Shown one piece after another: positions 29,298 to 38,232 of a DNA stretch of 64,000 nucleotides. A model generated the notes under the pieces. The model was given only the letters and a program-made list of their open reading frames with translations, did no database searches and had not been told where the DNA came from. Within the stretch, counting starts at the first letter, position 1. Every line of letters starts with the position of its first letter. Source of the DNA: Lachnospiraceae bacterium (GTDB lineage: Bacteria > Bacillota > Clostridia > Lachnospirales > Lachnospiraceae); assembly GCA_902363825.1 (NCBI GenBank), contig CABJBK010000014.1:1-64000 (forward strand), in the 5' to 3' direction. A program made the translations under genes and the position numbers.

Positions 29298-30338
29298 ATG
29301 ACATTTTATCAGGAGTTGCAGTTAAATCAGGCAGGTTCTAAAAACCTGTTGAAAAAGAGTGAAACACTAAAAGAAAAATTATATCATATGTGGGTATATC
29401 TGGTGAAGATAGCTGTTACAATGGCATTTTGTTTTTCCTTTGTTAGTATTTTCAGCATCCTATTTGGAAATGAGAACAGCATTGTAGGTGTAGTAGTCTT
29501 ATTATGTCTCATGGTGTTTAGAAATGCGGATCTGGGGATCCACACCGGACAATCTACGATGCTTTTGGCTTTGTTCTTTGTAATTATGACTGTATGTCCG
29601 CATTTAGCAAATCAGTTTTCACCGGTATTGGGAATGCTGTTAAATATTGCGGCACTGGCTGTGTTGATTCTGTTCGGATGCCATAATCCATTCATGTTTA
29701 ATCAATCTACATTGGTTCTTGGGTATCTGCTGCTATATGGTTATGATGTTACGGGAAAAAGCTATCAGATGCGATTAGTCGGAATGGCTTTAGGTGCAGC
29801 ACTTACCTGCTTCGTATTTTATCGAAATCATAAAAACAGAACTTATAAAAGAAATCTGAAAGATCTGATACAAGAATTTGATATCACTTCTTCCAGAACC
29901 AAATGGCAGATATGTCAGATTTTATGCGTACCGATTGTCCTTTGCATTGCAGAACTTTGTAATATGCCACGTGCAATGTGGGCTGGTATTGCGGCCATGT
30001 CCGCGATTTTGCCGTTTATGGAAGATATGCACTACAGAGTCCGTAAAAGGATTGTCGGAAATATTGCAGGTGTTATATGTTTTACAGTATTATATTTTCT
30101 GCTTCCTTCGTCAATCTATGCATATATAGGAATTCTTGGTGGAATCGGTGTAGGATTTTCAGCACAATATGGCTGGCAGGCAGTATTTAACACATTTGGT
30201 GCTTTAGCCATTGCTGCAGAGACTTATGGACTACAAGGAGCGGTTAGTCTTAGAGTGATTCAAAATGTTTTTGGTGTTGTGTTTGCTTTAGCATTTTGTG
30301 TTATATTTTATTGGTTTATGTCTAAAAAAAGAAAGTGA
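29298..30338 (+). CDS. FUSC-type integral membrane protein
   Basis: A 346-residue protein with about ten hydrophobic segments in two blocks separated by a basic loop (HKNRTYKRNLKDL). The organisation and the RDAMWAGIA-like segment (here MPRAMWAGIAAMSAILPF) resemble the FUSC/aromatic-acid exporter group. GGGAGG precedes the ATG and it follows the kinase after 33 bases. Export of amphipathic or aromatic compounds is a plausible but unproven role. Confidence 0.7.
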   Translation: MTFYQELQLNQAGSKNLLKKSETLKEKLYHMWVYLVKIAVTMAFCFSFVSIFSILFGNENSIVGVVVLLCLMVFRNADLGIHTGQSTMLLALFFVIMTVCPHLANQFSPVLGMLLNIAALAVLILFGCHNPFMFNQSTLVLGYLLLYGYDVTGKSYQMRLVGMALGAALTCFVFYRNHKNRTYKRNLKDLIQEFDITSSRTKWQICQILCVPIVLCIAELCNMPRAMWAGIAAMSAILPFMEDMHYRVRKRIVGNIAGVICFTVLYFLLPSSIYAYIGILGGIGVGFSAQYGWQAVFNTFGALAIAAETYGLQGAVSLRVIQNVFGVVFALAFCVIFYWFMSKKRK

Positions 30339-30349
30339 GGTGACCGTAC

Positions 30350-30589
30350 ATGCAGAGTGAAGTGAATCAGGAAGAAAATTTGAATAGAATTATTACGGTT
30401 CCTAATCTTTTTTCTTTTTTTCGGCTTTGTCTGATTCCGGTAATTATATGGAGTTATTGTGTAAAGAAAAATCCTCTGTTAGCTGGTGAAATCTTATTGC
30501 TGTCTGGTCTTACGGATCTTGCTGATGGATATATCGCAAGAAGATTCCATGGGATTAGTAATTTAGGAAAAATATTTAGGAGAAGATAG
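30350..30589 (+). pseudogene. CDP-alcohol phosphatidyltransferase, N-terminal fragment
   Basis: A 79-residue remnant of a PgsA-type enzyme: TVPNLFSFFRLCLIPVIIW and the start of the catalytic motif, DLADGYIARRFHG-SNLGKI. The rest of the DG-AR-G-D-D motif, including both terminal aspartates, is lost, and the frame ends at IFRRR. It is 11 bases after the FUSC gene. It shows that a phosphatidylglycerol-synthesis gene once belonged to this module. Confidence 0.85.
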
Positions 30590-30608
30590 ATATAAACAGT
30601 AAGTCAAA

Positions 30609-30662
30609 CACACAAACTATGGAGTCTTTAGTCGGTTTAATAAAATTTTAGATAGAAAATAA
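30609..30662 (+). pseudogene. Possible FtsH 3'-end remnant
   Basis: The 18 bases 30645-30662 are identical to the last 18 bases of the ftsH gene (35774-35791) and read ILDRK-stop; upstream residues read RFNK against EFMN there. It suggests that a second copy of an ftsH-like gene tail lay here. The piece is very short, so the call is tentative. Nothing else is seen up to 30750. Confidence 0.4.
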
Positions 30663-30750
30663 ATCATTCAATGTCATTTAGATAAGGTTTTTTATGACAA
30701 AAAGACAGATTGCTTATCTGCCTTATAATGCAGTATAATGGTAACGAGAT

Positions 30751-31089
30751 TTATGCAACCCGATACATGAAATCCCTATTTCTCTTTGGACGGAGGTGGA
30801 TAGGATATTTTCGATTGTACCTGACAGGTGTCAGATACTTTTGTATGAGAAGCATGGTCTCTGTTTCATTACCACCGTGTTTGAGATATGCCCTGCATAT
30901 GTTTACTGCATTTGAAACGGATTTACTCTGCATCTGGAGCATAAACTGAATATACTCGCGGAAAGAAAGTTTGCGGTTCCTGGTAAAATCACTTTCCGGA
31001 TTACGGCAGAACATGGAGTGAATTTCATCAAGTTCTGTGATGCAGTTGTCGAGTGTGGATTTTAAATTAGATAAGAAAAAATCAGCCAT
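30751..31089 (-). pseudogene. IS4-family transposase, N-terminal fragment
   Basis: About 50 residues at the start (FFLSNLKSTLDNCITELDEI, then DFTRNRKLSFREYIQFML) match the N-terminus of IS4-type transposases of Lachnospiraceae; the rest is unrelated reading. GGAGGCTC precedes the start at 31089. The catalytic domain is absent. The 31090-31355 gap behind it holds a CAGTGG/CCACTG hairpin (31194-31222) and no gene. Confidence 0.7.
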
Positions 31090-31355
31090 AATGAGCCTCC
31101 TTGAAATATGTTTATAATCAAGGCTTGCGCAACATATATTGGCTTACTTGTCAACTGTTTTTTGTAATATTTTTAAAGTTTTTAGGCATAAAAACAGTGG
31201 CTTTCTATGACAGAAAACCACTGAAATGATGCTTAACTGAATGGCATTGGTAATAATGATATACTATATTTTATTATATTCTGAAAAGATAAGCCATTCT
31301 TTTTTTGTAATGGATCATCAAATAAGAAGAAATTATTATACTAGGAGTGATATAC

Positions 31356-32915
31356 ATGAAGCAGGATACTTTAGAAGGCAGGGCGAGATCAAAGAATGGT
31401 GTAAAAAGACTATGTTTTTCTGTATTTTGTATCTTACTGGAAGCTGCATTTATTGTAATGATGATCACAAAACTGAATGAATATGCTGAGATCGTGAACC
31501 TTATTACGAGATTATTTGCAGGAGTACTGGTTCTGGCATTATATGCGTCAGATAAAACATCTTCTATGAAAATGCCGTGGGTTATTTTGATTCTTATTTT
31601 CCCAATCATGGGTGTAGCACTATATTTACTGATCGGATTGAATGGAGGCACACGTAAGATGCGGGAGCGGTATGCAGATATCGACAGAAAGTTATTGCCG
31701 TTGCTTCCTGATAATGTGGCATGCCTGGAAAAGATGAATGCTAAAATTCCAAAAGCCGGAAATATCAGTGCTTATATTCAGAGAAATGCACATTACCCGG
31801 TATATCAGAATACAGATGTTACCTATTATGATGCAGCAGAAAAAGGGCTTGATGCACAGCTTGAAGATCTGTCGAAAGCAGAAAAGTTTATTTTTATGGA
31901 ATATCATGCCATAGAAGATGACAAGGCATGGAAGAAAATACAGAATGTTTTGGAAGAACGTGTAAAGGCAGGAGTGGAAGTCCGTGTTTTCTATGATGAT
32001 ATGGGATCGATAGGATTTATTAATACGGATTTTGTGAAAAAACTGGAATTTGTAGGAATTCATTGCAGAGTGTTTAATCCATTTATGCCGGGACTGAATG
32101 TGTTTTTGAATAACCGTGACCACAGAAAGATCACGGTGATCGATGGAAAGATTGGTTTTACAGGCGGATACAATCTTGCAAATGAATATTTTAATTATAC
32201 GCATCCATATGGGCAGTGGAAAGATACCGGAATACGTCTGGAAGGTGATGCAGTCAGATCTTTGACGATTACATTTCTGGAAATGTGGAATGCTGTAAGT
32301 ATGAAAGATATAAATGATACAGATTTTGATCAGTATCTTGTAAAATCAGATTATCAGGCAGCACAGGAAGGATTTATCCAGCCTTATGCAGATAGTCCGA
32401 TGGATGATGAACAGGTGGGAGAAGAAGTCTATATCAGTATGATAAACAAGGCAGAGAGATATTGCTGGTTTATGACACCATATCTGATCATTACCGATGA
32501 GATGACACATGCCTTGTGTCTGGCAGCAAAGCGTGGAGTAGATGTCAGGATCATCACTCCGGGAATGCCGGATAAGAAGTTAATATACAGCATTACACGT
32601 TCTTTCTATCATGGACTGGTGAAAAATGGTGTGAGGATTTATGAATGGACACCAGGATTCTGTCATGCAAAAATGAGTGTGGCAGATGACTGTATGGCAA
32701 CTTGCGGAACGATAAATCTTGACTATAGAAGTCTTTATCACCACTTTGAAAATGGTTGTTTTATGGCGGATAGTCAGACAGTTTTGGATATAAGAGATGA
32801 TCTGGGAGCAACAATGAATGAATGCAGGGAAGTGACCGAAAAGTACCGCACAGGACGGAGTGCATATTTACGGCTCGGACAGTTGTTTATGAGATTGTTT
32901 GCAGGACTATTATAG
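31356..32915 (+). CDS. cls: Cardiolipin synthase
   Basis: A 519-residue phospholipase-D-type synthase that joins two phosphatidylglycerols. It has two N-terminal membrane helices (CILLEAAFIVMMIT; PWVILILIFPIMGVALYLLI), then two HKD motifs: HRKITVIDGKIGFTGGYN near residue 255 and HAKMSVADDCMATCGTINLD near residue 439. The start ATG at 31356 follows AGGAG at a good distance. Bile salt hydrolase follows after 21 bases. It is the only complete lipid-synthesis gene of the module. Confidence 0.93.
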   Translation: MKQDTLEGRARSKNGVKRLCFSVFCILLEAAFIVMMITKLNEYAEIVNLITRLFAGVLVLALYASDKTSSMKMPWVILILIFPIMGVALYLLIGLNGGTRKMRERYADIDRKLLPLLPDNVACLEKMNAKIPKAGNISAYIQRNAHYPVYQNTDVTYYDAAEKGLDAQLEDLSKAEKFIFMEYHAIEDDKAWKKIQNVLEERVKAGVEVRVFYDDMGSIGFINTDFVKKLEFVGIHCRVFNPFMPGLNVFLNNRDHRKITVIDGKIGFTGGYNLANEYFNYTHPYGQWKDTGIRLEGDAVRSLTITFLEMWNAVSMKDINDTDFDQYLVKSDYQAAQEGFIQPYADSPMDDEQVGEEVYISMINKAERYCWFMTPYLIITDEMTHALCLAAKRGVDVRIITPGMPDKKLIYSITRSFYHGLVKNGVRIYEWTPGFCHAKMSVADDCMATCGTINLDYRSLYHHFENGCFMADSQTVLDIRDDLGATMNECREVTEKYRTGRSAYLRLGQLFMRLFAGLL

Positions 32916-32936
32916 CAGAAAGAAGAGGTGTTCGAT

Positions 32937-33926
32937 ATGTGTACAGCAGCAACTTACAAAACAAAAGATTTTTATATGGGCAGAACGCTTGATTATGAAT
33001 TTTCCTATGGGGAACAGATTACGATAACGCCAAGAAATTATGAATTTGATTTCCGGTTTGCCGGGAAGATAAAAAGCCATTATGCTTTGATCGGAATGGC
33101 ATTTGTTGCAGGAGGTTATCCGCTTTATTATGATGCTGTTAATGAAAAAGGCCTTGGAATGGCAGGTCTTAATTTTGTTGGCAATGCGGCATATGAAGAG
33201 GCTTTGCCGGGAGATGAAACAGAAGTCAGCCAGGTGGCACAGTTCGAGTTCATCCCATGGATCCTTGTACAGTGTGCTACTGTAGAAGAGGTGAGAGAGA
33301 AGCTGGCAGCAATGAGACTGACAGGCACAGCATTCAGCGAACAGCTGCCGACAGCACAGCTTCACTGGATCATTGCAGACAAAGACTCCTGTATCGTTGT
33401 TGAGTCTATGAAGGATGGGCTGCATGTATATGATAATCCGGTAGGAGTGCTTACCAATAATCCACCATTCCCGGGTCAGATGTTTGCACTGAATAATTAT
33501 GCCGGTGTATCCAGAAAACAGCCGGAGAGTACTTTTGCAGAAGTATTACAGCTTGATGCATATAGCAGAGGAATGGGTGGAATGGGAATACCTGGAGATC
33601 TTTCCAGCCAGTCAAGATTTGTGAAAGTTGCCTTTACAAAATTAAATTCGATCTCCGGTGAAGAAGAGGATGAGAGTGTAAGCCAGTTCTTCCATATCTT
33701 AGGATCCGTAGATCAGCAGCGCGGATGCTGTGAGGTGACAGAAGGCAAATATGAGATCACGATATACACGTCCTGTTGTAATACAGCAAAAGGTATTTAT
33801 TATTATACGACTTATGATAATCATCAGATCACAGCGGTTGACATGCATGCGGAAAATCTGGATTCAGATCAGCTGATCTGTTATCCGCTTCTGTCCAAGG
33901 GCGAAGTCAGATGGCAGAATAAATAA
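32937..33926 (+). CDS. bsh: Bile salt hydrolase (choloylglycine hydrolase)
   Basis: A 329-residue Ntn-hydrolase that removes glycine or taurine from conjugated bile acids. The start at 32937 (MCTAATYKTKD) exposes Cys2 as nucleophile after loss of Met. Arg16 and Asp19 (GRTLDYE), Asn79 in MAGLNF (bile-hydrolase rather than penicillin-acylase type), the NNP loop (VLTNNPPFPG) and the arginine in SSQSRFVK are all present. GAAGAGGTG precedes the start. It lies between cls and ftsH in one operon. There is no signal peptide. Confidence 0.92.
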   Translation: MCTAATYKTKDFYMGRTLDYEFSYGEQITITPRNYEFDFRFAGKIKSHYALIGMAFVAGGYPLYYDAVNEKGLGMAGLNFVGNAAYEEALPGDETEVSQVAQFEFIPWILVQCATVEEVREKLAAMRLTGTAFSEQLPTAQLHWIIADKDSCIVVESMKDGLHVYDNPVGVLTNNPPFPGQMFALNNYAGVSRKQPESTFAEVLQLDAYSRGMGGMGIPGDLSSQSRFVKVAFTKLNSISGEEEDESVSQFFHILGSVDQQRGCCEVTEGKYEITIYTSCCNTAKGIYYYTTYDNHQITAVDMHAENLDSDQLICYPLLSKGEVRWQNK

Positions 33927-33976
33927 TACGAAAATGCACGGAGAAAGCATAACGCAGAACAACAGGAGGAAAGACC

Positions 33977-35791
33977 ATGAAAGAAGTTAAAACACCGAAA
34001 AAACCACTGGCATATTATTATGGGATTGTGTTAATAGTGCTGATCGTATTTAATCTGGTTGTCACACCAATCCTTATGGAGCATCAGGTAAAGGAAACGG
34101 ATTATGGAACTTTTATGAGCATGATCGAGAAGAAGAATATTGGTGAAGTAGAAGTTAAGGACAATCAGATCATCTTTACAGATAAAGATCAAAAAAATAT
34201 TTATAAAACAGGTCTGATGAACGATCCGAACCTGACGGACAGGCTATATGAATGTGGAGCAGTATTCGCAAAAGATATCGATAAGCAGATGTCACCAATC
34301 ATCAGCTTCCTGCTGACCGGGGTTTTGCCATTGATCCTTTTTATCGCACTGGGAAATTATATGGCGAAGAAACTGATGGAGCATGCCGGAGGAAAAAATT
34401 CGATGGCTTTTGGAATGGGAAAAAGCAATGCGAAGATTTATGTGCAATCTAGTGAGGGAATCCGTTTTTCAGACGTTGCAGGAGAAGATGAGGCGAAAGA
34501 AAACCTTTCAGAGATCGTTGATTATCTTCACAATCCGAAGAAGTATACCGATATAGGTGCGTCTATGCCAAAAGGTGTCCTTCTTGTAGGACCTCCGGGA
34601 ACCGGCAAAACAATGCTTGCAAAAGCAGTGGCGGGTGAATCAAATGTACCATTTTTCTCAATGTCCGGATCAGAATTCGTTGAGATGTTTGTCGGTATGG
34701 GAGCTTCCAAAGTTCGAGATCTTTTCGGACAGGCAAAGGAAAAGGCACCATGTATCGTGTTTATTGATGAAATTGATGCCATTGGTAAAAAGCGTGACGG
34801 ACAAATGGGCGGAAATGATGAGAGGGAGCAGACCTTAAACCAGCTTCTTACAGAGATGGACGGATTTGAAGGAAATAATGGTGTCATCATTCTTGCTGCA
34901 ACGAACCGTCCGGAATCGTTAGATCTGGCACTTACACGTCCGGGACGTTTTGACAGACGTGTGCCGGTTGAACTGCCGGATCTTGCAGGCCGTGAAGCAA
35001 TTTTAAAGGTTCATGCAAAGAAGATAAAAGCATCTGATGATGTTGACCTGCATACGATTGCACGTATGGCATCCGGTGCATCCGGTGCGGAGCTTGCCAA
35101 TATCATAAATGAAGCAGCATTACGTGCTGTCCGTAGTGGAAGGACCGCTGTAAATGAATCTGATCTCGAAGAAAGTATAGAAGTGGTTATTGCAGGATAT
35201 CAGAAGAAGAATGCGGTTCTTTCAGATCAGGAGAAGAAGGTTGTTGCATATCATGAGATAGGACACGCTCTGGTAGCTGCATTGCAGAGTCATTCAGCCC
35301 CGGTCCAGAAGATTACGATCATCCCGCGTACCTCAGGTGCACTCGGCTACACTATGCAGGTTGAGCAGGGTGATAAATATCTGATGACGAAAAAAGAACT
35401 TGAGAATAAGATTGCTACATTTACAGGCGGACGTGCGGCAGAGGAGATCGTATTTGGTGAGATCACGACCGGAGCCTCCAATGATATCGAACAGGCAACA
35501 AAAATTGCAAGAGCGATGATCACCCGCTACGGCATGACAGATGAATTCGACATGGTGGCAATGGAAACCGTGACCAACCAGTATCTTGGCGGCGATACGT
35601 CTCTTTCCTGTTCTGCAGATACCCAGAAGGAAATTGATGAAAAAGTCGTGCAGCTCGTAAAAGCAGAGCATGAAAAAGCAAGAAAAATCCTTGCTGAAAA
35701 CAGGGAAAAACTGGACGAACTGGCTATGTACCTGTATGAGAAGGAAACAATTACAGGTGACGAATTTATGAATATTTTAGATAGAAAATAA
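33977..35791 (+). CDS. ftsH: ATP-dependent zinc metalloprotease FtsH (accessory copy)
   Basis: A 604-residue membrane AAA+ protease. There are two N-terminal membrane helices with about 90 residues outside between them, Walker A GPPGTGKT near residue 205, Walker [13 protein letters not shown], the SRH region ([10 protein letters not shown]) and the zinc site HEIGH at residue 426. It is somewhat shorter at the C-terminus than housekeeping FtsH. AGGAGGAAAG precedes the ATG. Location beside cls and bsh points to quality control of membrane proteins under bile stress rather than the housekeeping role. Confidence 0.93.
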   Translation: MKEVKTPKKPLAYYYGIVLIVLIVFNLVVTPILMEHQVKETDYGTFMSMIEKKNIGEVEVKDNQIIFTDKDQKNIYKTGLMNDPNLTDRLYECGAVFAKDIDKQMSPIISFLLTGVLPLILFIALGNYMAKKLMEHAGGKNSMAFGMGKSNAKIYVQSSEGIRFSDVAGEDEAKENLSEIVDYLHNPKKYTDIGASMPKGVLLVGPPGTGKTMLAKAVAGESNVPFFSMSGSEFVEMFVGMGASKVRDLFGQAKEKAPCIVFIDEIDAIGKKRDGQMGGNDEREQTLNQLLTEMDGFEGNNGVIILAATNRPESLDLALTRPGRFDRRVPVELPDLAGREAILKVHAKKIKASDDVDLHTIARMASGASGAELANIINEAALRAVRSGRTAVNESDLEESIEVVIAGYQKKNAVLSDQEKKVVAYHEIGHALVAALQSHSAPVQKITIIPRTSGALGYTMQVEQGDKYLMTKKELENKIATFTGGRAAEEIVFGEITTGASNDIEQATKIARAMITRYGMTDEFDMVAMETVTNQYLGGDTSLSCSADTQKEIDEKVVQLVKAEHEKARKILAENREKLDELAMYLYEKETITGDEFMNILDRK

Positions 35792-35805
35792 TGTAGTTAA
35801 TTAGA

Positions 35806-36521
35806 TAACCAATTCCACCCAAATATGATAAACAATTTTGGAATGAATTGTATTCATTTACACACTCTGTGATCCATTTGGCACCATCACCTGTAACAAC
35901 CTTGATGCTGGATAGCTGCTCTGGAGTAAGCTGTTTATAAAACTTTTCAAGAACGGATTTGCCATGGCCTTCCGATGCCCATACCACTGTGTTGGTATCG
36001 TGATTAACGATTACTGTAATGTACTTGTGACCCTTTTTGTAACTGGTTTCGTCAATGCCGATATTAACCAGACCATCAAGTCTTCTTGAGCGCTCCGGTT
36101 CTAAATCGTGAAGAGCACGATTGACACAGCGACCTACAGTTTCCCAGTCCACTCTCATGAAGTATGATGTGGTACTTCTTGGAAGATAGGATGCAAACCA
36201 TGCAACGGTAAGGTCGAAATCCTTGGTAAATCTACTACCTGGATATGCCCATGGAACTTCGGCAACATATACCCCATGTTCAAGGCAGATGATACGATGC
36301 GTCTGGTATTCAACTTCGACCAGAATACCACCCCAGTCCAGCCCCTCCAAGTGGTTGGTTTGCTGGAATGTTTGTCATAAGCAGGACATGATTTGTGACA
36401 GAAAGGGCAGTCATTCTCATGCCATTTATTAGGTCTGGCTTTGATACGGATGTGTTTCACGCCATCCTCATCAGAGTAAAGATTAAAATTTTCAGGCCAC
36501 AATTCCGTAATGATTGATGCT
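35806..36521 (-). pseudogene. ISL3-family transposase, frameshifted and truncated
   Basis: The N-terminal part reads HIRIKARPNKWHENDCPFCH with the zinc-finger cysteines. A frameshift near 36350 leads into the DDE part (VDWETVGRCVNRAL, NIGIDETSYKKGHKYITVI, VVTGDGAKWITECVNEY), where it stops abruptly about 50 bases from the ftsH stop codon. The C-terminal catalytic region is missing and no proper start codon is seen. Confidence 0.85.
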
Positions 36522-36597
36522 TGACAGTCTCCTTCAAGTTCGCTATAATAATAAACGCAAAATTTTAGTGGACTTTTCCGGATTCGGTCATCTTTTT

Positions 36598-36635
36598 GCC
36601 ACACAGCTATCTTGTGATAGTTGTGTGGCTTTTTT
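36598..36635 (+). terminator. Terminator-like hairpin
   Basis: GCCACACAGCTATC pairs with GATAGTTGTGTGGC (one G-U) over a four-base loop, followed by six T residues. It separates the ISL3 remnant from the nitroreductase fragment. Confidence 0.8.
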
Positions 36636-36682
36636 GTTGCCTGTATCTCGGAAGTATTAGCAGAATGGAGGACTATATCTGT

Positions 36683-36886
36683 ATGGGAAAAAATTTTTTG
36701 TCTCTTATCAAGACGTGCCGTAGTGTACGGGCTTATAAATCGGAATCTGTCCCTTCCAAGGCTTTGGACGCTGTACTGGAAGCAGGGACTTATCCGGTCC
36801 AGGAAGTCGGTCAGCCCGCAGCACGCAAACAAAACTATATTGTTCGGACAATTTGTGGAGAAGAGGGAAAGCATGCAGACCAATAA
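36683..36886 (+). pseudogene. Nitroreductase-family N-terminal fragment
   Basis: Starts MGKNFLSLIKTCRSVRAYKS and continues SVPSKALDAVLEAGTYPV, the FMN-binding N-terminus of nitroreductases. After about 40 residues similarity fades and the frame ends inside the start of the following MATE gene. The remaining two thirds are gone. Confidence 0.7.
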
Positions 36887-38213
36887 CAAAATGGCGGTTG
36901 CGCCCGTTGGAAAACTCATCTGGCAAATGTCGATACCGCCGCTGATTTCCATGTTTCTGCAATATTCCTATAATCTGATAGACAGCGCGTTTGTAGCGCG
37001 GCTGAGTGAAAATGCTTTGACGGCGGTTTCCCTGTCGTTTCCCATTACAACTTTGATGAATGCGACATCTATCTGGATCGGCGTTGGCGTGAATGTACTG
37101 ATTGCAGGGTATCTTGGACAGAAAAAGCAGGATGAGGCAAATACTACCGTCACACATGGATTGTTACTGGCCTTTGGAATTGGTGCTTTGCTCAATCTTC
37201 TGTCATTACTGATTATGAAATCCTACTTTAGGGCATTCACCAATAACGAAGAAATTTATCAGTTGAGTCTTGACTATATGAGCGTATGTTCGTTCATGCA
37301 AATTCCAAACATGGTGCATATCGCCATCCAGAAGATGATACAGGCCACCGGGAACATGGTCGCTCCCATGTGGTTCCAGATTGCGGGCGTGGTCGTCAAC
37401 TTCGTGTTCGACCCCATTCTGATTTTTGGGATTGGTATTTTCCCGGCTATGGGAATCCGCGGCGCTGCGGTAGCTACCGTTGCAGGCTATCTGCTGTCCA
37501 TGATTTTGGCATTTGCTTTACTGCTGGGCAAAAAGCAGAAAGTGCAGGTAAAAATCAAAGGCTTTCATTTGCAAAAGCAGATGATCCGCCGTATTTTTGC
37601 CTTTGGCCTGCCATCTTTTATTATGAACGCCCTCAGTTCGTTTATGGTGACGTTCGTCAATCTGTTTTTGGTGGCGTATTCCTATACGGCGATCGCTTTC
37701 TTCGGCGCATATTTTAAGGTGCAGCAGCTGATTGTTATGACGGTAAACGGCTTGATTCAAGGCTGTTTGCCTGTCATGCGGTTTAACTACGGCGCAGGCA
37801 ACAGCGAACGGCTGCATTCCGCTTTCCGATATGGAACTGTTTTGATCACCGGCATGATGATACTGGGGACGTTGGCTGCCCTCATCTTTCCGGCGCAGAT
37901 TCTGGGATTGTTTACGGCGTCGGAAGCCATGCGCTCCTTTGGAATCTCCGCCATGCGGATCATGGCGGCAAGCTATCTGTTTTGCGGCCTCTCTACGATG
38001 ATTTCCACCTATTTTCAGGCCATAGAAAAAGTAGGTTCCAGCATAGCGATTCAATTATGCAGACAACTGCTTTTCCTTGTTCCTGCCTTATGGTGTCTGG
38101 ACAAATTATTCCAACTGAACGGAATCTGGCTTGCATTTCCTGTTGCGGAAACCACCACTATGCTCATTGCTCTCGTAATAATGGCATGGCATCGCCACAA
38201 AAATATCTTATAA
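36873..38213 (+). CDS. MATE-family efflux protein 1
   Basis: A 446-residue multidrug/toxin exporter with twelve predicted membrane helices in two MATE halves. The N-terminal half has PPLISMFLQYSYNLIDSAFV and SIWIGVGVNVLIAGYLGQ, the C-terminal half GLIQGCLPVMRFNYGAG, both standard family patterns. The open frame runs 84 codons further upstream, but that overlaps the nitroreductase remnant; ATG at 36873 follows AGAGGGAAAG and gives the normal length. A second MATE gene follows after 19 bases. Substrates cannot be told from sequence. Confidence 0.9.
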   Translation: MQTNNKMAVAPVGKLIWQMSIPPLISMFLQYSYNLIDSAFVARLSENALTAVSLSFPITTLMNATSIWIGVGVNVLIAGYLGQKKQDEANTTVTHGLLLAFGIGALLNLLSLLIMKSYFRAFTNNEEIYQLSLDYMSVCSFMQIPNMVHIAIQKMIQATGNMVAPMWFQIAGVVVNFVFDPILIFGIGIFPAMGIRGAAVATVAGYLLSMILAFALLLGKKQKVQVKIKGFHLQKQMIRRIFAFGLPSFIMNALSSFMVTFVNLFLVAYSYTAIAFFGAYFKVQQLIVMTVNGLIQGCLPVMRFNYGAGNSERLHSAFRYGTVLITGMMILGTLAALIFPAQILGLFTASEAMRSFGISAMRIMAASYLFCGLSTMISTYFQAIEKVGSSIAIQLCRQLLFLVPALWCLDKLFQLNGIWLAFPVAETTTMLIALVIMAWHRHKNIL

Positions 38214-38232
38214 CATGTTCCAAGGAGGAGAA

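Noticed and set aside
36621-36872. 84-residue N-terminal extension of the first MATE protein
   Set aside because: It overlaps the nitroreductase remnant in another frame and is unlike MATE proteins; ATG at 36873 has a ribosome site and gives the normal length.
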